From: Bradyrhizobium sp. WSM471
GTDB taxonomy: Bacteria > Pseudomonadota > Alphaproteobacteria > Rhizobiales > Xanthobacteraceae
NCBI RefSeq assembly: GCF_000244915.1
Contig: NZ_CM001442.1
Span: 4,154,001 to 4,218,000 of the forward strand
Direction: 5' to 3'
Length of the DNA: 64,000 nt
Positions 25,651-33,947 of this stretch are shown here, in pieces. A model generated the notes under the pieces. That model was not told where the DNA came from and made no database searches. It worked only from the letters and a program-made list of their open reading frames with translations. The stretch's first letter is position 1; each line of letters starts with the position of its first letter. The position numbers and the translations under genes were made by a program.

Positions 25651-27483
25651 TCAGCCTCGCAGCACGTTCCACGGGGCGAAGGCGTTGTTGACGCCCTCGA
25701 GCGCCGGGCCGAGTTGCGGTACATGCCGCAGCAGTACCGATTTCATTCCGTTGTTGTGGATCCAGTCCAGACCGAAATTGGTGTAGACTTCCGCCCGGTA
25801 GTCATCGGTGAAGAACCGGTCGCTCTTCAGACGCCGCGATGCCATCAGGATGAAAATGCGGAAGGCGGTATCGCTGAAGCCAAAACCGTCCGGCAGGTCC
25901 TCGGCCAATAATCCGACCATCAGATCAACGCGATCGACGTCGCCCTTGTAGATCGCGCGCATCTTCCTGGCGGCATCGGGGATGCTGGTGATTTCCTCGA
26001 ATGTCTTGACCCGCTTCTTGCCGACCAGTTCGCGGAACCGATTGTAGCGCGGCACGCCGCGCTCGCGATCGCGCATGATGTCGATCGCCGCCACGTCCAG
26101 CAGCGGCTGGTCGTCCTTCGTGAACTGGCGCAGAAAGTTGGGATAATTGTGGAGGCGAATGGCGCCGGGATGAGCGGTGCCGAACGAGTATAGCAGGTCG
26201 ACGAAGCCGTGAGTCTGCATGAACTCGCGGGAGGCGCGCCCCTGCATTTTGACCAAATCGCTAGGGGTAATCTCTGTGCTATCGAGCCGCCGTACATCCA
26301 TCGTTTCGGGGATCAGCGGGTGCAGGCGGTACACGGCGGTGAATTCCTCCGTCATCGCGTAGGGCGCGCTGTGCTGATCAGTCGGAGAGCCGATGATACC
26401 AAAGGCGGCTTCGCTGTTCTTGCCGAGCACCGCGCGTAGCACCCGGCACGGGATCCCCGACCAGTTCGCGTGCATGCTGAAGTCCAGCGCGGGATGGCCG
26501 AGGATGCCTGGCGTCCATTCGACGGTGTGGATCTTGGCGATCAGGGCCGCGTTGATCAGGCGCGCATGCTGGAATAGCGCCTCGTCGTTCCAGGTCGGAT
26601 ACCGCGTCTTCAAGCCGTCGCAGATGACATTGTGCTCGCGTGCGAAAAGGTTATGCAGCAGGCTGAGCCCCACCCACCAATTGTCATTGAAGCCGGTGAG
26701 ATCGGCGCCCGGATGCACCGGATCGGCTGAAAGCATCCCATCATCGCCGACCGCGATCTTCCCATCTGCCCCGGAACGGATCTGCATCTGCCTCGCGCGG
26801 TCGCTGCCGTAGATCTGTCCGGCGTCCCACCAGTGCGAGTTGAGGTTGCGGAACGTGGGGGTCGCGCCGAGCCATGGTTCACGTGGCGTCTCGTCGCAAA
26901 CGGTCCGACGGATCGTCATGCAGCCGTCGATCCGCTGATCCGCTGGCCATTCGTCGTTTGGCTTCAGCGGAATCTTGAACTCGTTTCCCGACTTGGGGGA
27001 CCCATGGCTGAACCAATTATGGGTTTCGAACTGGATCCAGGCGGCGGCCAGCAGATTGAGGCTGGTCGCGGGAATGAATTCGCGGCGCGCCAGCAATTCC
27101 TCCGAGATCACGCGCGGACTGGGTTCGAGCAGGTCGTCCAGGCTGTCCGGCACACATTGGGGCAGCGCGAAATTGCGTCCGAACCGGGCGCCAGCCATCC
27201 CCATGCGCGGATGGTCGAGGCTGTTGAACGAGCCGTCGGCGGAACGCCAGCGGTCATTGCCCGTGCTCCAGCGAGGCGATGTCGTGCCGTAGCCGGTATG
27301 GTGCAGATTGTGCTCCCGCAACCGATCGCGGAACGCCGAGAGATTGGCAGCTCCGAGCAGGGTCGGCAGTTTGTCCCATGTGACAAAGAAGTTGATGGCC
27401 CAATAGACAACATCCGGGACCCGTTGGAGCAGGTCACGATGGAAGACAAAACCATCGTTCTCGCGGGACATTGACGCTCCCAA
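25651..27483 (-). CDS. Animal-type heme peroxidase, cyclooxygenase/alpha-dioxygenase-like
   Basis: 610 aa of the peroxidase-cyclooxygenase superfamily. The putative distal heme His155 is in QFETHNWFSH, comparable to QFMIHDW-type motifs of fatty acid alpha-dioxygenases. NLFAREHNVICD and HTVEWTPGIL follow. Tyr385 and the proximal-type His388 in EFTAVYRLHPLIP have the Y-x2-H spacing of the radical Tyr and heme ligand of COX and alpha-DOX. A fatty acid dioxygenase forming hydroperoxides is therefore more likely than a simple peroxidase. No signal peptide is visible. Start 27483 or the ATG four codons later. Regulation unknown. Confidence 0.83.
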   Translation of the reverse strand: MGASMSRENDGFVFHRDLLQRVPDVVYWAINFFVTWDKLPTLLGAANLSAFRDRLREHNLHHTGYGTTSPRWSTGNDRWRSADGSFNSLDHPRMGMAGARFGRNFALPQCVPDSLDDLLEPSPRVISEELLARREFIPATSLNLLAAAWIQFETHNWFSHGSPKSGNEFKIPLKPNDEWPADQRIDGCMTIRRTVCDETPREPWLGATPTFRNLNSHWWDAGQIYGSDRARQMQIRSGADGKIAVGDDGMLSADPVHPGADLTGFNDNWWVGLSLLHNLFAREHNVICDGLKTRYPTWNDEALFQHARLINAALIAKIHTVEWTPGILGHPALDFSMHANWSGIPCRVLRAVLGKNSEAAFGIIGSPTDQHSAPYAMTEEFTAVYRLHPLIPETMDVRRLDSTEITPSDLVKMQGRASREFMQTHGFVDLLYSFGTAHPGAIRLHNYPNFLRQFTKDDQPLLDVAAIDIMRDRERGVPRYNRFRELVGKKRVKTFEEITSIPDAARKMRAIYKGDVDRVDLMVGLLAEDLPDGFGFSDTAFRIFILMASRRLKSDRFFTDDYRAEVYTNFGLDWIHNNGMKSVLLRHVPQLGPALEGVNNAFAPWNVLRG

Positions 27484-27664
27484 ACAAATTCACGTCAATA
27501 AGCTCGATTTGCAATTAGTAGATGTAATTCAATAACATCAAAATGTCCGCTTGCCAACGCCGCCGGAGACATTGCGGATTGCAATTGCTTGCCGGTCAGC
27601 CGGACGGCGGTGATCGTTCGGCGGCCCGGGCGGCGCGTACGCCACCCGGACCCTGATCCGGCGA
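27484..27664. other. Intergenic region, no gene seen
   Basis: Upstream region of the heme peroxidase gene. It begins with an AT-rich patch (about 27484-27550) likely to carry its promoter. The remainder shows no coding signal. Confidence 0.4.
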
Positions 27665-27757
27665 TTACAACGTCATCTGCATCGGTTCGGGACAATAGTG
27701 GAATCCTTCGCCGGCCTTGGCGACATGGCCGTAGCCGGGCCAGGCGAAGTGATGCCG
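27665..27757 (-). pseudogene. Remnant of an MBL-fold hydrolase C-terminus
   Basis: On the minus strand, codons ending at TAA 27667-27665 read HHFAWPGYGHVAKAGEGFHY and then CPEPMQMTL. This resembles the last 30 residues of metallo-beta-lactamase-fold hydrolases (HFPxPGxGHVxKxGxGFxYxP). No start or catalytic HxHxDH region is present. It abuts the 3' end of the GntR gene in the same frame. Called as a decayed gene end. Confidence 0.4.
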
Positions 27758-27805
27758 CGCGATACGGCGTGACCGCAAGATTCTTTTGACGTCGCGAATG
27801 CCGTC

Positions 27806-28486
27806 TCACGCAATCCGCGGCACCAGGTCGCTGCCTTCCGTTTCGGCAAAACCCGCCTGTAAAACCTCTTCGCGCTTGTGGCGCAAATGCGCGCGCAGGA
27901 TATGGGCAAGGCCGACGCCGTCGCGCCTCTGCAGTGCGTTCAGGATGGCATCGTGCTCCTTCACGGCGACCGCCCAGCGCTCGGGCGTCATCGGAGTGAC
28001 GTAACGCGCGCGGCGGATGCGCGCGGTCACGGATGTATAGAGCCCCGCGAGCACCGGGTTTCCGGCCGCAGCGACGATGGCTTCGTGAATGGCGCGATTC
28101 CCGCGATAGTACTGGATCAGGTCGCCCTCGCGATGATGATGCACCATCTCCGCGTGCGCGGCGGCGATCGCGTCGATCTCGGCGTCGGTGATGCGCTCGC
28201 AGGCGAGCTCGCCGGCGAGCGCCTCGAGGCCTTGGCAGACCTCGAACAGGTCGCGCATGTCCTTGTCGGTCAGTTTTGCCGCGCGCGAGCCGCGATGCGG
28301 CAAAAGCTGCACGAGCCCTTCGGCGGCGAGCACCTTGAGTGCCTCGCGGAGCGGCGTGCGCGATATCTGCAGCCGCTCGCACAGCTCGCGCTCGGGAATC
28401 CGCGCGCCCGGCGGGATTTCGCCGTCGAGCAGGATGGCCCGGATGCGGCCGACGACTTCCTCATGGAGCATGGGTCTGAAGTCCAT
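27806..28486 (-). CDS. GntR-family regulator, FCD (FadR) type
   Basis: 226 aa. N-terminal winged helix (IPPGARIPERELCERLQISRTPLREALKVLAAEGLVQLLPHRGS) followed by an all-helical FCD domain with metal-ligand-like residues (YYRGNRAIHEAIVAAAGNP, HDAILNALQRRD, HLRHKREEV). It should act as a ligand-responsive repressor. Divergent from the enoyl-CoA hydratase gene, with a 102-bp AT-rich gap that holds a perfect 13-bp inverted repeat and a smaller palindrome. It probably controls the whole CoA/transporter cassette, with an acyl-CoA or carboxylate as effector. Confidence 0.9.
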   Translation of the reverse strand: MDFRPMLHEEVVGRIRAILLDGEIPPGARIPERELCERLQISRTPLREALKVLAAEGLVQLLPHRGSRAAKLTDKDMRDLFEVCQGLEALAGELACERITDAEIDAIAAAHAEMVHHHREGDLIQYYRGNRAIHEAIVAAAGNPVLAGLYTSVTARIRRARYVTPMTPERWAVAVKEHDAILNALQRRDGVGLAHILRAHLRHKREEVLQAGFAETEGSDLVPRIA

Positions 28487-28559
28487 TTGAATGCAAAAAT
28501 GGAGCTATATACGAATAAATGCAAGTTCCAGCTTGTAAATCGATAATTTTGCATTCAAA
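28486..28559. promoter_or_regulatory. Operator region between gntR and the hydratase gene
   Basis: TTTGAATGCAAAA at 28486-28498 and its exact complement TTTTGCATTCAAA at 28547-28559 flank a central near-palindrome (TGCAAG 28520-28525, CTTGTA 28532-28537). The layout suits looping or cooperative binding of a dimeric GntR repressor controlling both divergent promoters. The first arm overlaps the regulator's start codon. Confidence 0.6.
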
Positions 28560-28588
28560 ACTGTAAAAAACAGAAGGACATTGAGGAA

Positions 28589-29383
28589 ATGGACCAGCAG
28601 GTGGTCGCGGAAGACCTCGTTTTCGAGCGTCAGGACGGTATCGGGCGGATCACCTTCAACCGCCCGCAGGCTCGCAACGCCTTCACCTTCGCGATGTATG
28701 AGCGGCTTGCCGCGATCTGCGAGGAGATCAACGACGATCACGCGATCAAGGTGCTGGTGCTGCGCGGGGCCGGCGACAAAGCGTTTGCCGCGGGCACCGA
28801 CATCAATCAGTTCCGCGATTTCAAGTCGCCGCAGGACGCGATCGACTACGAGAACCGCATCGATCGGGTGCTGACCACGCTCGAGCAGTGCCGCGTGCCG
28901 ACGATCGCGGCGATCAACGGGTTCTGCACCGGCGGCGGCGCGGGCATTGCCGCGGCCTGCGACCTCCGCATCGGCACCCAAAGCGCGAAAATCGGCTTTC
29001 CCATTGCCCGCACGCTCGGCAATTGCCTGTCGATGTCCAATGTCAGTCGTCTCACTGCACTGATCGGCGCCGCCCGCGTCAAGGATCTGATCTTCACCGC
29101 GCGCCTCATCGACGCGACGGAGGCCGCCAGTGTCGGTCTGCTCGGCGAGGTCGTCGAGGATCTCGCCGCGCTCGACAGGCGCGCGGACGAGGTTGCCCGA
29201 TTGCTCGCCAGCCACGCGCCGCTGACGCTGAATGCGACCAAGCAGGCCGTGGCGCGCCTGCAAAGGCGGCTGACGCCGGACGAGGGCGAGGACCTCATTC
29301 TGATGTGCTACACGAGCCAGGATTTTCGCGAAGGGCTCGATGCTTTCCTAACCAAGCGCGCGCCGCAATGGCGCGGCCAATAG
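28589..29383 (+). CDS. Enoyl-CoA hydratase/isomerase
   Basis: 264 aa crotonase fold. The first oxyanion-hole segment is KAFAAGTDINQF and the second is AAINGFCTGGGAGIAAACDLRI, with FPIARTLGNCLS in place of the usual active-site Glu loop. The conserved catalytic Glu positions of classical hydratases are not obvious, so isomerase, hydrolase or lyase activity on an acyl-CoA is equally possible. First gene of a likely operon with the CoA-transferase 9 bp downstream and the TctCBA transporter, facing the GntR regulator. Confidence 0.87.
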   Translation: MDQQVVAEDLVFERQDGIGRITFNRPQARNAFTFAMYERLAAICEEINDDHAIKVLVLRGAGDKAFAAGTDINQFRDFKSPQDAIDYENRIDRVLTTLEQCRVPTIAAINGFCTGGGAGIAAACDLRIGTQSAKIGFPIARTLGNCLSMSNVSRLTALIGAARVKDLIFTARLIDATEAASVGLLGEVVEDLAALDRRADEVARLLASHAPLTLNATKQAVARLQRRLTPDEGEDLILMCYTSQDFREGLDAFLTKRAPQWRGQ

Positions 29384-29392
29384 GACGCTCCG

Positions 29393-30652
29393 ATGCAAAG
29401 CGATCGCTCGCAATCAACCCCCGGCCGTTCGGGGCCGCTTGCCGGCCTCAAGGTCATCGATCTCACCCATGTCATGGCTGGGCCGACCTGCACCTTGATG
29501 CTGGCCGACATGGGCGCCGACGTGATCAAGATCGAGAAATCGCCGAACGGTGACGACACCCGCCATTCGGTGCCGCCGAAGATTGGCGACGAGGCGGCGT
29601 CCTTCCTGATGATGAACCGCAACAAGCGCGGCATTGTGCTGGATCTGAAGACCGTGGGCGGCAAGCAGGTGTTGCGGCGGCTGATCGCGGGCGCCGATGT
29701 GCTGGTCGAGAATTTTGCGCCGGGCGCCATGGAGCGCCTCGGCTTCGGCTACGAAGACCTGCACAAGCAGCATCCGACGCTGATCTATTGCTCGCTGTCG
29801 GGCTTCGGCCGCACCGGACCCTACAAGCATCGCCGCGGCTTCGATCTGGTCGCCCAGGCCATGAGCGGCATCATGAGCTTTACCGGCGAACGTCCCGATG
29901 GTCCGCCCGTGAAATGCGGTCCGCCGCTGTCCGACATCACCGCCGGGCTGCTCGCGAGCATGGGCATCCTCGCGGCCTACACGCACCGTCTCAAGACCGG
30001 CGAAGGGCAGTGGGTCGAGACCTCGCTCTACGAGGCCGCGCTGGTGCAGACCTACTGGCAGTCGACCATCGCGCTGGCCGCGGGCACCGCGCCGCGCGCG
30101 ATGGGTTCGGCGCATCCGCTCAACGCGCCGTATCAGGCCTTCGAGGCCTCGGACGGCTGGCTGGTGGTCGGCGGCGCCAACAAGAAGCACTGGCTGTTGA
30201 TGCTGGACGCGCTCGGTGCGAGCGAACTCGCCTCCGATCCGCGTTTCATCAACGGCGCCGACCGCATGGCCAATCTGAAGGAGCTCGAAGCTGTCCTGAG
30301 CGAGCGCTTCCGCACCCGGACCCGCGCGCACTGGCTGGCGGCGCTGGACGAGAAGGGTGTCCCGTGTGGACCCGTGCACGACATGCTGGAGGCGCTCAGC
30401 GATCCCCAGACGCTGGCGCGCGAGATGGTCGTCGAGGTCGAGCATTCCACGCTTGGACCCGTGAAGACGATCGGCTTGCCGGTCAAGTTTTCGGAGACCC
30501 CAGGCAAAGTGCGCACGGGCGCGCCGGTCTACGGTGAGCATACAAGCGAGGTGCTGGTCGAGCACGGGTTCGACCAGAAGCAGATCGAAGCGCTCGAACA
30601 AGAAGGCGCAATCGTCCTGGCACCGGGAAGACGCGAGGAACGCGTCGCCTGA
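29393..30652 (+). CDS. Class III (CaiB/BaiF) CoA-transferase
   Basis: 419 aa. LKVIDLTHVMAGPTCTLMLADMGADVIKIE at 16-45 is the family signature, followed by MMNRNKRGIVLDLK, VLVENFAPGAMERLGFGYEDL and SGFGRTGPY. It moves CoA between carboxylic acids, probably activating the acid imported by the adjacent transporter. Oddity: the segment expected to hold the catalytic Asp (in VDVSxxDA of relatives) reads WVETSLYEAAL, with Glu in that place by eye; this needs an alignment. Second gene of the cassette, 9 bp after the hydratase. Confidence 0.9.
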   Translation: MQSDRSQSTPGRSGPLAGLKVIDLTHVMAGPTCTLMLADMGADVIKIEKSPNGDDTRHSVPPKIGDEAASFLMMNRNKRGIVLDLKTVGGKQVLRRLIAGADVLVENFAPGAMERLGFGYEDLHKQHPTLIYCSLSGFGRTGPYKHRRGFDLVAQAMSGIMSFTGERPDGPPVKCGPPLSDITAGLLASMGILAAYTHRLKTGEGQWVETSLYEAALVQTYWQSTIALAAGTAPRAMGSAHPLNAPYQAFEASDGWLVVGGANKKHWLLMLDALGASELASDPRFINGADRMANLKELEAVLSERFRTRTRAHWLAALDEKGVPCGPVHDMLEALSDPQTLAREMVVEVEHSTLGPVKTIGLPVKFSETPGKVRTGAPVYGEHTSEVLVEHGFDQKQIEALEQEGAIVLAPGRREERVA

Positions 30653-30704
30653 CCGGACGTCGAAAACGACAAGAACAAGAGACAAAAATCAGCTGGAGGA
30701 AATC

Positions 30705-31697
30705 ATGGGTCGGACGTCAACACTTCTGCTCTCCGCGGCAGCAACCGTGCTTGCCGGCACGATGCCGGCGCTCAGCGCCTGGCAGCCGCAAAAGCCGATC
30801 GAGTTCGTGGCGACCGCCGGGCCCGGCGGCGGCACCGACAATCTCGCGCGCGCCGTGCAGAACATCATCACCAAGCACAAGCTGGTGGAGCAGCCGATCG
30901 TCGTCGTCAACAAAGGGGGCGGCAGCGGCGCGGAAGGCTATGTCTATGGCAAGGCGTCGGCCGGCGATCCCTACAAGGTGATCTTCGGCACGTCGAATGC
31001 CTGGCAGCAGCCGCTCGTCTCCAAGGTCGCCTTCAACTACACCGATCTTACTGCCATCGCGGCGATGGCGCAGGACGAGTTCCTGCTTTGGGTCAAGCAG
31101 GACGCGCCCTACAAGACGGCGGGCGACTATCTAAAGGCGGCCGCGTCGGGCGATTTCAAGATGGGCGGCGCGCAGTCAAAGGACACCGACGAGGTGCTGA
31201 CCCGCATGATCGAGAAGGCCGGCCACGTCAAGCTGACCTACATTCCTTTCAAGAGCGGCGCCGAGACCGCCGTTCAGCTCGCCGGCGGACACCTCGACTC
31301 CCACGTCAACAATCCCAGCGAAAGTCTTGGGCAATGGCGCGGTGGAACGCAGCGGCCACTTTGCGTGTTCAGCCCGAAGCGGCTGCCGCAGGGCGCCAAG
31401 GTCACCGCGACCGAAGGCTGGGGCGACGTTCCGACCTGCGTCGAGCAGGGCCTCGACATCAAGCAATATGAGCAGCCGCGGACGGTGTGGCTCCCCGGCA
31501 AGGTCACCCCCGACCAGGCCGCGTTCTATGTTGACCTGATGAAGAAGGTGCAGGCGACGCCGGACTGGAAGGACTACATCGAGAAAACCTCCCAGGTCGA
31601 CACCTTCCTGACCGGCGCCGAACTCGACAAGTTCATCAAGGAGGACCTCGAGCACGTCAAGCAGGTCGCGGGCGAGCAGGGCTGGTTGGTCAAGTGA
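30705..31697 (+). CDS. tctC: Tripartite tricarboxylate transporter substrate-binding protein
   Basis: 330 aa from ATG 30705 with GGAGGAAA just upstream. Signal peptide of about 25 residues (ALSA/WQP). Bug/TctC fold: PIEFVATAGPGGGTDNLAR is the first ligand loop, VVNKGGGSGAEGYVY the second, and IPFKSGAETAVQLAGGHLDSHVNNPSE the later one. It binds a carboxylate in the periplasm and passes it to TctAB. The bound acid cannot be inferred. Part of the gntR-regulated cassette. A repeat element separates it from tctB. Confidence 0.92.
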   Translation: MGRTSTLLLSAAATVLAGTMPALSAWQPQKPIEFVATAGPGGGTDNLARAVQNIITKHKLVEQPIVVVNKGGGSGAEGYVYGKASAGDPYKVIFGTSNAWQQPLVSKVAFNYTDLTAIAAMAQDEFLLWVKQDAPYKTAGDYLKAAASGDFKMGGAQSKDTDEVLTRMIEKAGHVKLTYIPFKSGAETAVQLAGGHLDSHVNNPSESLGQWRGGTQRPLCVFSPKRLPQGAKVTATEGWGDVPTCVEQGLDIKQYEQPRTVWLPGKVTPDQAAFYVDLMKKVQATPDWKDYIEKTSQVDTFLTGAELDKFIKEDLEHVKQVAGEQGWLVK

Positions 31698-31739
31698 GGC
31701 GGCCGATGGCGTTCGATCGCGCAGCCGAGTTCAATCACC

Positions 31740-31856
31740 GTCCTCATCCTGAGGAGCCCGCCGCAGGCGGGCGTCTCGAAGGATGGCCGCGGATGGGATG
31801 TCGCCTGGAACCGTCCTTCGAGACGCGCGCCAACGCGCGCTCCTCAGGACGAGGAC
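31740..31856. repeat. Palindromic intergenic repeat between tctC and tctB
   Basis: A 117-bp imperfect palindrome. The outer arms GTCCTCATCCTGAGGAGC (31740-31757) and GCTCCTCAGGACGAGGAC (31839-31856) pair with one or two mismatches. The inner arms CGTCTCGAAGGA and TCCTTCGAGACG pair too, with GC-rich small hairpins beside them. It is unlike the element at 24784. Inserted inside an operon, it may adjust the ratio of tctC to tctBA. Confidence 0.85.
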
Positions 31857-31890
31857 TGAGCAAACATCTGGCGTTTCGCTGGAGTGGCTC

Positions 31891-32373
31891 GTGATATCAC
31901 GCCGCGCCCTCGAACTTGCGACCGCAATCCTCACCGGCAGCTTCGGTGTGGCCGTCGTCGTCTCCAGCCTCGATAACGGCATCGGCTGGTCGAGCGCGGG
32001 CGTGGATGCCGGCACGTTCCCGTTCCTGACTGGCATCATCATCGTGCTCGGAAGTCTCTACAATCTGGCGCGCGGTTTGATGCCGGTTGCGTCACTGGCG
32101 AACGTCCCCATCGCGATCACCTCGATCGAGCTGCGCCGGCTTGCCGGCCTGTTCGTGCCGGCCGCGATTTTCGTGGCTGCGATTCCGTTGGCCGGGATGT
32201 ACGTCGCCTCAGCCCTGTACATCTTCGCGGTGCTGGCGATCCCCAAACAACAATCCGTGCCGCGCGCGCTTGGTATGGCGGCGGCGACGGCGCTCGCGCT
32301 CTACGTCGTGTTCGAGCGCATGTTCCAGGTGAGCTTGCCGCACGGCGCGCTCGCCGCGGCCTTCGGCTTCTGA
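31891..32373 (+). CDS. tctB: Tripartite tricarboxylate transporter small membrane subunit
   Basis: 160 aa from GTG 31891, with GGAGTGG about 8 nt upstream. Any earlier start would translate through the repeat element and is rejected. Four membrane segments as in TctB (ATAILTGSFGVAVVV, GTFPFLTGIIIVLGSLYNL, LFVPAAIFVAAIPLAGMYV, AATALALYVVFERMFQV). It is the small DctQ-like subunit that pairs with TctA. Twelve bp separate it from tctA. Confidence 0.85.
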   Translation: MISRRALELATAILTGSFGVAVVVSSLDNGIGWSSAGVDAGTFPFLTGIIIVLGSLYNLARGLMPVASLANVPIAITSIELRRLAGLFVPAAIFVAAIPLAGMYVASALYIFAVLAIPKQQSVPRALGMAAATALALYVVFERMFQVSLPHGALAAAFGF

Positions 32374-32384
32374 CGGGGAGGCCG

Positions 32385-33947
32385 ATGGACAATCTTGGAG
32401 AACTTCTTCACGGCTTCAGCATCGCGATCACGCTGCCGCATCTGGCGCTGATGGTGATCGGCGTGCTGCTCGGCATTCTCGTCGGCGTGCTGCCTGGGCT
32501 GGGTGCTCCGAACGGGGTGTCGCTGCTGCTGCCGCTGACCTTCGGCATGCAGCCGGTCTCTGCCATCATCCTGCTCTCCAGCATGTATTGGGGCGCGTTG
32601 TTCGGGGGATCCGTGACCTCGATCCTGTTCAACATCCCGGGCGAGCCGTCGTCTGTCGCCACCACCTTCGACGGCTATCCGATGGCCCGTGACGGACGGC
32701 CGACCACGGCGCTCGCCACCGCCTTCGGCTCGGCGGCATTCGGCGCGCTGATCGGCGTCATCCTGATCACCTTCCTCGCATCTTGGGTGGCGCAGGTCGC
32801 ACTCGCCTTCGGGCCGGCGGAATATTTCGCGGTCTATTTCCTGGCATTCGCCAGCTTCGTCGGCATGGGCGGGGCAGCGCCGATCAAGACCATCGTCGCG
32901 CTGGCGATCGGCTTTGCCATTGCCGCCATCGGCATCGACACGGTCTCCGGCAGCGTGCGCCTCACGATGGGCGTCGACGAGCTCGTCAAGGGCGTGAACT
33001 TCGTCGTCGCGGTGATGGGCCTGTTCGGCATCGGCGAGCTGCTCGTCGCCGTCGAAGAGGAGTTTCATGCCCGCGCGGTCTCGTCGAAGATTGAGTGGCG
33101 GGAGGTGTTTCGCGCAATCGGCCGCCTGCCGCGGCACAGCGTTGCGCTGCTGCGCAGCGCGGCCATCGGATGCTGGATGGGGATCACGCCAGGCGGCCCC
33201 ACCGCGGCATCCTTCATGAGCTACGGCATCGCCCGACGCTTCTCGCGCCGCGGCCGATATTTCGGCACCGGAGAGGTCGAAGGCATCATCTCGCCGGAGA
33301 CGGCCGATCATGCCGCCGGCACCAGCGCGCTTCTGCCCATGCTCTCGCTCGGCATTCCCGGCTCGGCCACGGCGGCCGTCATGATGGGCGGGCTGATGAT
33401 CTGGGGCCTCAATCCCGGGCCGATGCTGTTCGTCGACCAGAAGGACTTTGTCTGGGGCCTGATTGCCTCGATGTATGTCGGCAATATCGTTGCCGTCGTG
33501 CTGGTGCTTTTGACCGTGCCAGTCTTCGCCGCCCTGATGCGGATTCCCTTCGTCATCATCGCGCCGCTGATCGTGATCATCTGCGTCGTCGGCGCCTATT
33601 CGGTGTCGAACTCCTATCTCGATGTCGTCATGATGCTCGGCTTCGGCATCGTCGGCTATCTCTTCAAGAAGCTGTTCTATCCTCTGGCGCCACTCGTGCT
33701 CGCGATCGTCATCGGCGACAAGGCCGAGGACGCGTTCCGGCAGTCGATGCTGATGTCCAAGGGATCGCTCGGGATATTCTTCGCCAACAAGCTGGTGACA
33801 TGCCTCATCGTGGCCGGCATCGCGCTGTTGCTGCTTCCGCTCGTGCTGCAGCTTGCGCGCCTGCTGCGCAAGCCTGCGCCGTCCGCTGATGAGATGACAG
33901 CCCAAGAGAGAGCTCGAGAGACCGCGCGAGAGAAGGTGACCATATGA
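32385..33947 (+). CDS. tctA: Tripartite tricarboxylate transporter large membrane subunit
   Basis: 520 aa with about 11-12 membrane segments. TctA signatures are visible early: GVLPGLGAPNGVSLLLPLTF and GALFGGSVTSILFNIPGEPSS, with a second half repeat GCWMGITPGGPTAASFMSY and LGIPGSATAAVMMGGLMIWG. It forms the sodium- or proton-coupled translocation path for the carboxylate delivered by TctC. The C-terminal cytoplasmic tail is charged. Overlaps the PdxA-like gene by 4 bp (ATGA), so the two are translationally coupled. Confidence 0.94.
   Translation: MDNLGELLHGFSIAITLPHLALMVIGVLLGILVGVLPGLGAPNGVSLLLPLTFGMQPVSAIILLSSMYWGALFGGSVTSILFNIPGEPSSVATTFDGYPMARDGRPTTALATAFGSAAFGALIGVILITFLASWVAQVALAFGPAEYFAVYFLAFASFVGMGGAAPIKTIVALAIGFAIAAIGIDTVSGSVRLTMGVDELVKGVNFVVAVMGLFGIGELLVAVEEEFHARAVSSKIEWREVFRAIGRLPRHSVALLRSAAIGCWMGITPGGPTAASFMSYGIARRFSRRGRYFGTGEVEGIISPETADHAAGTSALLPMLSLGIPGSATAAVMMGGLMIWGLNPGPMLFVDQKDFVWGLIASMYVGNIVAVVLVLLTVPVFAALMRIPFVIIAPLIVIICVVGAYSVSNSYLDVVMMLGFGIVGYLFKKLFYPLAPLVLAIVIGDKAEDAFRQSMLMSKGSLGIFFANKLVTCLIVAGIALLLLPLVLQLARLLRKPAPSADEMTAQERARETAREKVTI

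Noticed and set aside
27495..28382. A 295-codon open frame on the minus strand overlapping the GntR gene
   Set aside because: Arg/Ala-rich frame-shifted reading of the GntR gene; the GntR frame has the full winged helix and FCD domain.
29414..30685. A 423-codon open frame on the minus strand over the CoA-transferase gene
   Set aside because: Shadow of a GC-rich gene; the plus strand product matches the CaiB/BaiF family over its whole length.
31783..31890. Longer N-terminus for tctB starting inside the repeat element
   Set aside because: It would translate a palindromic intergenic repeat; GTG 31891 has a good ribosome site and starts right before the first membrane helix.
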